DNA of 58,722 nt from CAZFYZ01 sp964523735 (GTDB lineage Bacteria; Armatimonadota; UBA5829), in the NCBI GenBank assembly GCA_964523735.1, contig CAZFYZ010000007.1:1-58722 (forward strand). The letters are read 5' to 3'. Shown here piece after piece: positions 52,301-58,722 of this stretch. The notes beneath the pieces were generated by a model that was not told the origin of the DNA, made no database searches, and saw only the letters and a program-made list of their open reading frames with translations. A program made the translations under genes and the position numbers. Within the stretch, counting starts at the first letter, position 1, and each line of letters opens with the position of its first letter.

Positions 52301-53965
52301 TTGCGTGGGAGACGACGGCATCACTATCTGTGTCGTGGCATCCTTTAGGGCCTGTTCGGCCTTCTGCAGCGCCTCCTGCTTCGCCACGTCAAGTGCCTGC
52401 TGCTTGGCCTGGTCTGCCATCTTTTGGCCCGCGACCTTCTCCAGGGCCTTGGCGAGCTGCTCTTTGTTCTTCAGAGGCGGGATGCCGAACTTCTGCTTGG
52501 CGGCGATTAAGGTCTTGCCGGAGTAGTTGTAATGGTCTATGTGCGGCTCAAGGCCGTCCAGCATCTCAATGACTTCGCTCTTAGTGAGATTCAAAGACAC
52601 GCCGTGTTGCTTGGCCATCACCTTGAGCTGGACCATCGTCATACTTGAGAGGTCACTCTGAGGTGCGGCGTTTTTTGCCGCTTCCTCCAGGACTTTGGCC
52701 TGCTTGATCGCTGCCTGCTTCTCCGCGAGTAGCTTAGCCAGATCGTCTTTGCTACGCAGAGCGGCAATATTATACTGCTTGATCTTCGCCTGCAGAGCCG
52801 CGCCGGAGAGATCGGCATGGCCAACACCCGGCTCCGCCGCGTCGAGGAGCTTGATGAAATCGGTCTTGGTGCGGGCGATAGCTATGCCATTACCTTTAGC
52901 GAGAGTCTGAAGCTGCTTCACCGTAAGACCCGACAGATCCGCGATCTGGCCCGACTCGAATGCATCCTTGAGCTTCTTCTCTTCCTCGGCCTGCTGCTTT
53001 GCCTGTTCGTGGATCGCCTGCGGGGCAAGAATACATGCATTGGTCTTTGCGGCTGCGACGGTGCCCAGTTCGCCACCACAAATAACCAGTGGCCACGCCA
53101 CGATGCTGGTGCATCGGCAGTTGGGATGCGCTGGCTGACTGGGGAAGCGGTCGATATCAAAGACCTTGCCATCGAGGCCACCGCAGACCGGGCAGGTCCG
53201 CTCGTCCTCCATCGTCATCCACTCAAGCTGGCTTACGCCGACCTCCTTGTGGAACTTGATGCGGCCCTGGTTGTGCGCACGCAGCACTTCGGTCCGCGCT
53301 ATCGTCTCCATCCGGTACTGCGCTTTTGAGAACACTTTGGATCCGGCTTGGCGGAAGCTCTCCTTGTCCTCGATGACGCTACCCATATCGCGAACGATGT
53401 CGCGGACGCTTTTGCCGGTGGTGATACCGGAGAGGATAGTGCGCTTGATGCCGCTCGCCAGTTCCTGATGCACGTCACCCAACAGGACCAGGTTGTAGTT
53501 AGCCATGAAGTCGAGCGCGTCAGTGTCGATGAGAGTGAACACCGAGGTCGTGAGCTTATCGATCCCGTCCGCTGTCAGGTCCCTGTAAAACGGCATCTGC
53601 GCCGCCGAGAACTCATCTATTCCGCGATATACGCCGGAGCGAAATGACGCCTGGCTCGCCCTCTTGAACATCAGGCTTTGGTCCTTCTTGAGCGCCTTCA
53701 TCGCCTCCTGAATCTGGCCGTCGAGTTTCTCCAGACCATTCATGGCGGCGAGCTTGTTCTCAGGAAGCGACCCAACATCCTTGTAGACGGAGAGCGCCTG
53801 ACGCACATGGTCCTGCGCGGACTTCAGTGACTGCGAAAGCTCAAAGGCCACTTGCTCGGCGTACATATCACGAGCCATCAGGCTCTTGCCGGTCGCCTCC
53901 CGGATGGCCTGGGGCTGCGCATCGAGGTCGGCGACGGCGCACATCATAGGGGTGGACAAACTCAC
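49364..53965 (-). CDS. MuF-type minor head polyprotein with SAP-like repeats and HipA/PI3K-like kinase domain
   Basis: 1533 aa, starting at GTG 53965 over the portal stop. Domain order: helical N-terminus; MuF domain (about 210-290: ETIARTEVLRAHNQGRIKFH, EDERTCPVCGGLDG, HPNCRCTSI), which places it beside the portal inside the head. Then five SAP-like or HeH-like repeats (about 342-635; DLSGLTVKQLQTLAKGNGIA, DLSSMTMVQLKVMAKQHGVS, GMKSGELKDLAKQT) separated by Ala/Lys/Gln-rich helices. Then a kinase-like fold (about 715-945: WMFKPVGK, QGEEAAYKIG, HVVDWLISNHDGHAKQF, YGIDKGQLFKF), like HipA/PI3K-type, with Gln where an Asn is common. Then about 590 residues of unassigned domains, ending in VLPDGRNVADIVLVR. 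Known MuF proteins carry C-terminal toxins; here two small genes follow. Confidence 0.75.
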   Translation of the reverse strand: MSLSTPMMCAVADLDAQPQAIREATGKSLMARDMYAEQVAFELSQSLKSAQDHVRQALSVYKDVGSLPENKLAAMNGLEKLDGQIQEAMKALKKDQSLMFKRASQASFRSGVYRGIDEFSAAQMPFYRDLTADGIDKLTTSVFTLIDTDALDFMANYNLVLLGDVHQELASGIKRTILSGITTGKSVRDIVRDMGSVIEDKESFRQAGSKVFSKAQYRMETIARTEVLRAHNQGRIKFHKEVGVSQLEWMTMEDERTCPVCGGLDGKVFDIDRFPSQPAHPNCRCTSIVAWPLVICGGELGTVAAAKTNACILAPQAIHEQAKQQAEEEKKLKDAFESGQIADLSGLTVKQLQTLAKGNGIAIARTKTDFIKLLDAAEPGVGHADLSGAALQAKIKQYNIAALRSKDDLAKLLAEKQAAIKQAKVLEEAAKNAAPQSDLSSMTMVQLKVMAKQHGVSLNLTKSEVIEMLDGLEPHIDHYNYSGKTLIAAKQKFGIPPLKNKEQLAKALEKVAGQKMADQAKQQALDVAKQEALQKAEQALKDATTQIVMPSSPTQYSSFLDSVKAAESELAKDSGLPVTVIEQHAKEIAVKKLTFAQQIGGMKSGELKDLAKQTKVAHWQWASKDELATLFTETDTAKIAASKASIEAKHAKWAEKHLAKPGKAAQPVAKHSVPKTQPEPVSESVTTATTNTFAKKGSEFDDADTAWAAHGKSESFKYEGKASVGGAHEKEFWTDADGHKWMFKPVGKASDDFIAQGEEAAYKIGRLIDPEAIEVRTIRLNGRTGSIQKWRNDLAAKYDFSGLDVTELSADEIAQVQREHVVDWLISNHDGHAKQFLRAKNGKVYGIDKGQLFKFLGSDKLSVDYHPNAACGESEPFYNTLFRAAKQGKVAVDPSVTLRYIREVEKISDDDYLAMLRPYVEGRFAKSPAQRKAFYDLALARKHGLRSDFEGFYSDVLGRPDFRFEDAAQARVVGRIGKAEEQIIEEARILGWQGKALPIDENDIEDQNALVFAETAKGQTHTIVKMKLRPEAEAKILPALRKADRQVSAPKVGEPLDEDSFASDILAAVKTVNHHAGDGSYNQSTLDKAEKHLVELRKLAKSDDTEVRQMAETYIGWLERTQQAVRDKTPLQEKFEAYLRKSVPAKQRDKATDFTVRKTKAVMEKRSLSKGELAVESESATTTTLFNGHPMPDGEQYEIDFGDGIRATYRPWGSKNLYAHSGELEISLPERPDAKSLDRALEHMEKLGVKANIATSDDAEIMYLTKQAYITKADREPEYTKLVSDLDARSATKAERIQAMRGFWAKRLGVSDITKLPGYDPIGEYQLGFKDRKIGGGYRYQYRFDISDEQLEKEMAGYSLHHNLTNSGSMSSFLDTVLENNGALVSTVEKVRSGIAPGGMSPQADMRSGGASYVFTRIKKSPLSGGSSENGLYFKKRLLRRTDAISYNHDAYGKVTDDYVASHRGSDPKTWKTYARNTSNETILKHSVTLLDNLEAIVVPSQSERTKVLAVFTKHGVSVLPDGRNVADIVLVR

Positions 53966-55509
53966 TTACTCTCGACCCTCCCTTCGACTCCGTTTGGGAC
54001 ATGCCTCGCCTGAAGGAAGCGGCACGCCGGAGTGTCGAAGGTTACCTCCGCATGCGTGACTCCGCAGCGATTGGTCTCGTCACCGAAGTAGGCGCAAGCA
54101 TCACAGACCTGGCCTGCGTGTTCGCCGCTTGCGAAGATCCCGGCCCACGCAGCTTCCGAGCGCGATCCGACTGGAGGGTTCTTGGCCGGGTCGAGCCCGA
54201 GCATCTCCTGGGCGCTCTCGATACTCATTATTCCGGCCACCACCATGTCGACTATGGGCTTCACCTGCTTCTCATCAAGCAGATCCACCGACTGACCTTC
54301 GCTGAGCCGGTTGGCCTGCTCGATATCCGGGTCCAGGTCCATCTTGAGCTGTAGGCTGGACTTACTGATGAGCTTGCGGTCGTAGAGCTCGATGAGGAGC
54401 TTCTTAAAATCCACGGCGTCTGTCGGATCGAGATCGTTGAAGAGGAACTGCATGCTCTTGCCCGCGTGCCCGGAGAGCTCGATCCAGTCGTCATATATCC
54501 ACTCAAGAATCGTGCGAGCGGCATGCTTTATCTCCCGGATCATGATGAGCATCTTCTGCATCGAGACCGAGGCCGTGGCGAAGTTGGGACCGTCACCCGT
54601 AACCAATGACCGCGAAAGGCCCAGCGCCACAACGATGTCTTCCTTGACCTCTTTGACCTTATCCTCGACATTCAGGACTTGGCCTTCGGTCCCATGGGTT
54701 TCCACCGTCACATAGAAAGGCACCACGAGGCCACTCTTGAGGTCCATTTTGTTGACCATGTCCCGAACCTGCTCGAGCATCTTCTGGTCGGGCATCACCA
54801 GCTTCTGGCCGAATGCTCCGCCGACCTTGAGGAGTCGAAATGGAGTCGCCCAACGTTTGGCAATGGCCTGTTCCGCGCGCCGATAATCCCTGAGTAGCTC
54901 AATGGATTGGAAAGCGGGAAGCACGAGCGAGTTACCGCGAGGTGAGAACTCAGGGGCGTCCCACTTGATGTGCAGCGTCTGTTCCACCGGCAGCGCAAGC
55001 CCTTCACCGGCCGCCGGTGTGTCCTCGGGATACTGCCGTACCTCAAGGAGTTGTCCTTGCGAATACTTCACCTTGACTGATACTGGGTTGACGCAAGTGA
55101 CCTCCTCGATATCGCATCCATCCTTGGTATAGCGCTTGAAACCTACAGCATCACCCTTCACCAGAAGCTGGAGGATCATGTCTTTCACGAACTCAGAGAT
55201 GCCGAGTTTGTCAGCGAGTTCATTAGCCTCAGTCTTTACCACGTCTTCGTCGCTTGTGATCTTTATCTCATCTCCCACGGCGAACGTGCGCCAGGAGTTG
55301 ACGCAGTTTTTGACGAGCGGCTCCTCGACATAGTACTCCCAGGCTTTGCGCGCCCGGTCTTCCCAGGAAGCGGGAATTGCATCGTTGGCGCTCACGCCGC
55401 TAAAGGCGGACGCGTCGAGTGCGGCAGCGCTGGCCAGTGCGGGAACCACGATTGCGTATGTTGAGTTCTGCTCCTGGAACTCCTGGTCTTCAGAGTTGGT
55501 GCTATTCAA
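53962..55509 (-). CDS. Portal protein
   Basis: 515 aa from TTG 55509, with AGGAGG 6 nt upstream. A frame-open ATG at 55650 overlaps the toxin-antitoxin promoter region and adds 47 residues unlike a portal, so I rejected it. SWEDRARKAWEYYVEEPLVK, then ISEFVKDMILQLLVKGDAVG, TLHIKWDAPEFSPRGNSLVL and VVALGLSRSLVTGDGPNFAT are the usual portal landmarks (wing, stem and clip region). The extreme C-terminus adds a Cys cluster (CDACAYFGDETNRCG) that may bind zinc. It forms the ring through which DNA is packaged. Confidence 0.85.
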   Translation of the reverse strand: MNSTNSEDQEFQEQNSTYAIVVPALASAAALDASAFSGVSANDAIPASWEDRARKAWEYYVEEPLVKNCVNSWRTFAVGDEIKITSDEDVVKTEANELADKLGISEFVKDMILQLLVKGDAVGFKRYTKDGCDIEEVTCVNPVSVKVKYSQGQLLEVRQYPEDTPAAGEGLALPVEQTLHIKWDAPEFSPRGNSLVLPAFQSIELLRDYRRAEQAIAKRWATPFRLLKVGGAFGQKLVMPDQKMLEQVRDMVNKMDLKSGLVVPFYVTVETHGTEGQVLNVEDKVKEVKEDIVVALGLSRSLVTGDGPNFATASVSMQKMLIMIREIKHAARTILEWIYDDWIELSGHAGKSMQFLFNDLDPTDAVDFKKLLIELYDRKLISKSSLQLKMDLDPDIEQANRLSEGQSVDLLDEKQVKPIVDMVVAGIMSIESAQEMLGLDPAKNPPVGSRSEAAWAGIFASGEHAGQVCDACAYFGDETNRCGVTHAEVTFDTPACRFLQARHVPNGVEGRVESK

Positions 55510-55639
55510 TCTTGTCCTCCTGTCGGATGTAGCGTTTGTTCGCGCCACGTTCGCCAACGTCGCGCGAGTGCACCGAAGTGCGGTAAATCGGCCGAGCGCA
55601 CAAGCAGGGCGCGAGTAGTCGGCAAAGTGAAGTCTCATG

Positions 55640-55667
55640 TTGCGCCGCACAGGCTTTGTGGTATAAT
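55640..55667 (+). promoter_or_regulatory. Sigma-70-type promoter of the toxin-antitoxin pair
   Basis: TTGCGC (55640-55645), 16-nt spacer and a perfect TATAAT (55662-55667). The -10 is about 43 nt before the antitoxin ATG. It is antisense to the end of the portal gene's upstream extension, further reason to start the portal at 55509. Confidence 0.7.
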
Positions 55668-55680
55668 AGAAATAGCTAAT

Positions 55681-55695
55681 TTCGCAATTTGCGAA
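55681..55695. promoter_or_regulatory. Perfect palindrome, likely AbrB-antitoxin operator
   Basis: TTCGCAA-T-TTGCGAA at 55681-55695, directly after the promoter and 14 nt before the antitoxin ATG; a further half-site-like TTTCGCA touches the ATG. This is the usual place for autorepression by antitoxin or antitoxin-toxin complex. Binding is inferred. Confidence 0.65.
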
Positions 55696-55709
55696 TCTTG
55701 GAGTTTCGC

Positions 55710-55982
55710 ATGTTACTCAAACTTAGAAAGAACGCTCAGATCACGCTTCCGGCCAATATCCGCAAGTCAGCACATCTCGAAGACGGTGATGTTCTGGATT
55801 GTGAGGTTCGCGATGGTCAGATAGTGCTCACACCCAAGAAGCTCATCGACAAGCGCGACGCTTGGTTTTGGACACCTGAATGGCAGCAGGCCGAAGCGCA
55901 GGCTCAGAAAGATATCCAGGAAGGAAACGTCCGCGAATTCGAATCCGTTGACGATCTGCTCGGACATCTCAAGGGAGATTAG
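55710..55982 (+). CDS. AbrB/MazE-type antitoxin
   Basis: 90 aa from ATG 55710; a further seven residues of open frame upstream run through the operator. The N-terminus is the swapped-hairpin AbrB/SpoVT domain: MLLKLRKNAQITLPANIRKS, AHLEDGDVLDCEVRDGQIVL, TPKKLIDKRD. The C-terminal part (WTPEWQQAEAQAQKDIQEG, REFESVDDLLGHLKGD) is acidic and helical, suited to wrapping a toxin. Promoter, palindromic operator and toxin (3 nt on) form a complete module. Confidence 0.8.
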   Translation: MLLKLRKNAQITLPANIRKSAHLEDGDVLDCEVRDGQIVLTPKKLIDKRDAWFWTPEWQQAEAQAQKDIQEGNVREFESVDDLLGHLKGD

Positions 55983-55985
55983 TCC

Positions 55986-56246
55986 GTGCGATTTGTCATC
56001 ACACATCGATTCGCTGACGCTTACCGCGCCTTGCCTGCAAGTCTGCAGAAGAAGACCGACAAAGCCCTGCGCTTTCTTGCCGAGAACCCCGCTCACCCGT
56101 CTCTTCGTCTGAAGAAAGTCCAGGGCGTCCAAGGCATATGGGAAGCGAGAGTCGACAGGTCCTGTAGGATGACTCTTGAGGTCCATTCCGATCACTATCT
56201 CCTTCGAAACGTCGGCAAACACGATGAGACTCTGGGCGATCCATAG
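55986..56246 (+). CDS. RelE/ParE-superfamily toxin
   Basis: 86 aa, GTG start 3 nt after the antitoxin stop. FVITHRFADAYRALPASLQK, then KTDKALRFLAENPAHPSLRL, KKVQGVQGIWEARVDRSCRM and YLLRNVGKHDETLGDP follow the RelE/ParE fold. K/R-rich strand and the R...H end carry candidate active residues of an mRNA interferase, but I cannot decide between ribosome-dependent RNase and gyrase poison. Encoded against the late operon between terminase and portal. Probably a prophage-stabilising or anti-phage unit. Confidence 0.75.
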   Translation: MRFVITHRFADAYRALPASLQKKTDKALRFLAENPAHPSLRLKKVQGVQGIWEARVDRSCRMTLEVHSDHYLLRNVGKHDETLGDP

Positions 56247-56258
56247 AGCTGAGCCACA

Positions 56259-57782
56259 TCAAAGAAAGATCGGGTTCGTCAGTACCGGCATCACCGAGAC
56301 TGTCTCCTCACTCACCGTATCAAGGGTCGCCTGCCCGTGGGCGAGCATCGCGCAGCGCACCGCGTCTATGATGTGGTCGTTTCCCTTTGAGTAGATGATG
56401 TTGCCGTTTGAGAGTGTATAGGTGTGCGTCGTGAACTGATCCTCGACTTCCGAGTCATCAGCTGGCAAGATGATCTGACGCCTTTGCAGACCGCCATTGA
56501 TGAGCGTAGTCATCAGTTCCTTGGTGCGTTTCCTGACCTCGCGCCCATCCCTTACCGCGAGGGTGGTCACTCCGCCGAAGTCATATCCACGCAAACGCCC
56601 CTCAAGCTGGAGCGGCTTATACTTGTCGAGCGTTAGCAGTTCCTGGACGACTGCAAGGCCATTGCCGCCGTTATCGATGCCGATGCCGACGGGAGTGAAG
56701 TATCTTTCGAGAAGCGAGAGCACCTGCGCGATATGCGGGTACGAGACATGCTCCATGTGGATTCGCAGAATCATCGTCATGACCCGCCTGTCCGCGACGT
56801 CGTCCTCCCGGAACACTACAATCTCCGTCGGATCGTTGGTGTAGCCCAGGTCGCCACCTATCCAGAACACTCCGGTCTGAGGCATAAGATTGAGGAGCAG
56901 CTCTATCCGGTCATAGGATTCTTCTTCCGTTTCGCACCCGCGCAGATCACTTCCGATCAGAGATATCTTCCGATACTCGACAAGGTGCTGTCTGCAGAGG
57001 CTCAGATGCTCGATGTTGAATGCTCCGTATGACGGCTTACCGTGTTCTCCTGCGACCTCATGCTGCCAGCCGGCCGTGTCTCTGCCGCCATAGAATTCCT
57101 GGAGTTCTGCTTCCCGTTCATCATTCCAATTGGGATTCAGCCACGAGGGCCACCGGAACACCTTGAATTGGGCTGAACTCGTGAGCCGGTAGTAGGTCGT
57201 GTCGCGAAGCCCGTTGGGCGTCGAGTAGATGCGAAGCGTACCTCCCGCTCTGAGGCATTGTCGCAGGGCCTTCCATGCCTTTTCGGTCAGCCACGCACCC
57301 TCATCGACCCATACGCGCCCAACGTGCAGCGACCGGAACGCATCACCATAGGTGCTGGCTGGTCGGAAGTACAGCACAGAGCCGTTGGTGAACTCCAGTC
57401 GGAAGTAGGGCTTGCGATATATCTTGGGCTTGCCGAACTTAGTGAGCGCAATGCTCCTCATCAGCTCGGGGTTAGAATCGAGCTGAAACTCTATCTCCTC
57501 GATAAGACTGTCCAGATGCCCCTGATGCGGAGCAGCGACGAGACCTTGCGTACCGCGCGTCGTAAACGCGAAGTGCAGAGCGTCGGTCGTGATATTCACG
57601 CTCTTCCCGGCGTCACGCCCATCCAAGTGGATAATGTTTCTATCTTGGCATTTCAGATCCTCGATCTGGTGGGGCCAATAGCTGCGCGCGGAGCCGTCCC
57701 GGTTGCGCAGGTATCTCTCTCCCCACAGCACCGGGTCTCGCAGCGACATTCCCAGCCGCATTTCCTCGCTTGATATAACCAA
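56259..57782 (-). CDS. Terminase large subunit
   Basis: 507 aa, TTG start at 57782 with AGAGGAA 6 nt upstream. Walker A GRDAGKS (55-61) and Walker B VWVDEG (157-162) make the packaging ATPase; TPNGL (188-192) follows as motif III. The RNase H-like nuclease has GGDLGYTNDP (Asp about 311), GIGIDNGGNG (Asp about 370) and NDHIIDAVRC (a late Asp). All expected acidic residues are present, so it is probably active. It is the first gene of the late operon on this strand. A small terminase subunit is not recognised beside it. Confidence 0.92.
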   Translation of the reverse strand: MVISSEEMRLGMSLRDPVLWGERYLRNRDGSARSYWPHQIEDLKCQDRNIIHLDGRDAGKSVNITTDALHFAFTTRGTQGLVAAPHQGHLDSLIEEIEFQLDSNPELMRSIALTKFGKPKIYRKPYFRLEFTNGSVLYFRPASTYGDAFRSLHVGRVWVDEGAWLTEKAWKALRQCLRAGGTLRIYSTPNGLRDTTYYRLTSSAQFKVFRWPSWLNPNWNDEREAELQEFYGGRDTAGWQHEVAGEHGKPSYGAFNIEHLSLCRQHLVEYRKISLIGSDLRGCETEEESYDRIELLLNLMPQTGVFWIGGDLGYTNDPTEIVVFREDDVADRRVMTMILRIHMEHVSYPHIAQVLSLLERYFTPVGIGIDNGGNGLAVVQELLTLDKYKPLQLEGRLRGYDFGGVTTLAVRDGREVRKRTKELMTTLINGGLQRRQIILPADDSEVEDQFTTHTYTLSNGNIIYSKGNDHIIDAVRCAMLAHGQATLDTVSEETVSVMPVLTNPIFL

Positions 57783-57877
57783 TCTCAGTTCCTCTTCTTT
57801 CCGACGACATCCCCCTTGACTTCACTGGCACATCCAAGCGTGAATGTGAACCACACGAACTCCCAGGAGGTATCCAA

Positions 57878-58273
57878 ATGTCAGATGTCACTTTGCACAG
57901 CGCCGCGAAAACCTATCTTGAGCATCTCAAGGACCAGGGCAAGACCGAGCGCACCCTCTACACCTATGGAAAGGACTTCGAACAGATCGAAGCGTTCTTC
58001 GGCCCCGACAAGAAGCTCACGTCGATTCTGACCCCGCACGTCTCGGGCTTTCTCAAATCGGACGCTCTTCTGAAAATGCCCAGCGGCAAGGAGCGGTCTG
58101 AGCCGACCGTCAAGAAAACCGTGCGCATCTTTCGCATGTTCCTGGTCTGGTGCCAGGAGCAGAATTACATCACTAAGCTCCCACTTCCAAAGGACACGCC
58201 TATGGGCCGAAGCCTCAAGACTGAACAGGAGGTGAGCCATGCCGAACCCAATCCGGCTACTGCAGCCGACTGA
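57878..58273 (+). CDS. Stand-alone core-binding (SAM-like) domain of a tyrosine recombinase
   Basis: 131 aa with AGGAGG upstream. SAAKTYLEHLKDQGKTERTL, then YTYGKDFEQIEAFFGPDKKL, TVKKTVRIFRMFLVWCQEQN is the N-terminal DNA-arm-binding domain of phage-integrase family recombinases; it ends without catalytic domain. Its end overlaps the next gene by 35 nt, and that gene has its own core-binding domain. So this could be an accessory DNA-binding protein working with the full recombinase, or an alternatively translated/truncated paralogue. Confidence 0.65.
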   Translation: MSDVTLHSAAKTYLEHLKDQGKTERTLYTYGKDFEQIEAFFGPDKKLTSILTPHVSGFLKSDALLKMPSGKERSEPTVKKTVRIFRMFLVWCQEQNYITKLPLPKDTPMGRSLKTEQEVSHAEPNPATAAD

Positions 58274-58722
58274 CGATCTCAGGCAAGCGATTGACAGCTT
58301 CGCGGTAAGGCTTCGGGCGCAAGGTCGCTCGGAGCACACTATCTCTGCCTACCTACGCGACCTGCGATGCTTTGCCAGGGCGCTCCGCGCTGCGAGCGTC
58401 GTCAGTGTTACACCGGCGATGATTGACTGCGCCCTCGTCGATCCGGCAGTCGCCTGCTGCGAAAATGGCACTCCCAAGTCGGCTGCGACAATGCATCGGC
58501 TTAGGGCAGTGGTCCGCTCGTTCTTTGCGTGGGCTGCCGAGAGCGGTCTGATAGACTGCAGCCCGGCCACGGCCGTCACGACGAAGCGCCTCTCCAGAAC
58601 ACCGCCCCAGTTCCTGACCGAAGCTGAGAAGCGCAGGCTCCTCAAGGAGCTTCACGACCGAGTGAGCCCACTGGCACGTCGCGACCGAGTCATCTTTGAA
58701 CTGCTCCTCGGCACTGGAATTC
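58239..58722 (+). CDS. Tyrosine recombinase/integrase, cut by window end
   Basis: At least 161 codons from ATG 58239 (AGGAGGTGAGCC just upstream) to the window edge. QAIDSFAVRLRAQGRSEHTI, SAYLRDLRCFARALRAASVV, TMHRLRAVVRSFFAWAAESG form the core-binding domain and QFLTEAEKRRLLKELHDRV, IFELLLGTGI begins the catalytic domain (box before the first Arg). Likely the prophage integrase or an XerC/D-like enzyme. The remainder is outside the window. Confidence 0.75.
   Translation, partial: MPNPIRLLQPTDDLRQAIDSFAVRLRAQGRSEHTISAYLRDLRCFARALRAASVVSVTPAMIDCALVDPAVACCENGTPKSAATMHRLRAVVRSFFAWAAESGLIDCSPATAVTTKRLSRTPPQFLTEAEKRRLLKELHDRVSPLARRDRVIFELLLGTGI

Noticed and set aside
1..58722. tRNA, rRNA or CRISPR array
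   Set aside because: Scanned intergenic gaps by eye for T-loop/acceptor patterns and regular spaced repeats; found none convincing. A tRNA scan would settle it.

Overview
The window joins a stretch of bacterial chromosome (about 1-13 kb) to a large contractile-tailed (myovirus-type) prophage (about 13-58.7 kb). The host secretes proteins with PEP-CTERM sorting tails and carries a TIGR03790-family protein, so it has a Gram-negative-type envelope with exosortase sorting. Strong AGGAGG-type ribosome sites, GTG/TTG starts and one GAAC-N4-GTTC (LexA/DinR-type) box are also present. Armatimonadota or a relative (Planctomycetota/Verrucomicrobiota-like) is my best guess, but this is inference and there is no rRNA to test it.

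Left region. 1-158 holds insertion-sequence debris. It abuts the helicase half of a TOTE-type primase/helicase conflict protein that has lost its primase half (243-1787). A 68-aa gene and a zinc metallopeptidase follow. Next is a four-gene minus-strand operon (11859 to 4110): an exported Ig/OB-like protein, two PEP-CTERM proteins, and a 1594-aa TIGR03790 protein whose core appears to be split by a beta-propeller. It ends in a strong hairpin and starts behind a long leader with a possible RNA fold.

Junction region. A decayed tyrosine recombinase (12367-12974) and an XRE regulator precede a three-gene operon: amidoligase, class II glutamine amidotransferase and gamma-glutamylcyclotransferase-like protein. 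A LexA-like box lies just upstream. Two divergent genes encode PD-(D/E)XK-like nucleases.

Prophage late operon. On the minus strand, transcribed from 57.8 kb down to 17.3 kb, the order is: terminase, portal, MuF-type minor head protein, protease/scaffold, decoration protein, capsid, connectors, sheath, tube, frameshifted tail chaperone, tape measure, hub, gpV spike, PAAR, gp25, gpJ, gpI and tail fibres. The most striking features are two giant head-associated polyproteins. One (44538-48119) joins two complete adenine methyltransferase domains to a head-maturation-protease-like domain and a coiled-coil scaffold. The other (49364-53965) joins a MuF domain to about five SAP-like repeats, a HipA/PI3K-like kinase domain and further C-terminal domains, and is followed by two small genes. 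Both look like polyvalent proteins that could be packaged in the head and delivered with the DNA. A self-contained AbrB/RelE-type toxin-antitoxin pair with its own promoter and operator sits, on the opposite strand, between terminase and portal. Recombinase genes lie at the right edge. I recognised no endolysin, small terminase, replication genes, tRNA or CRISPR array.
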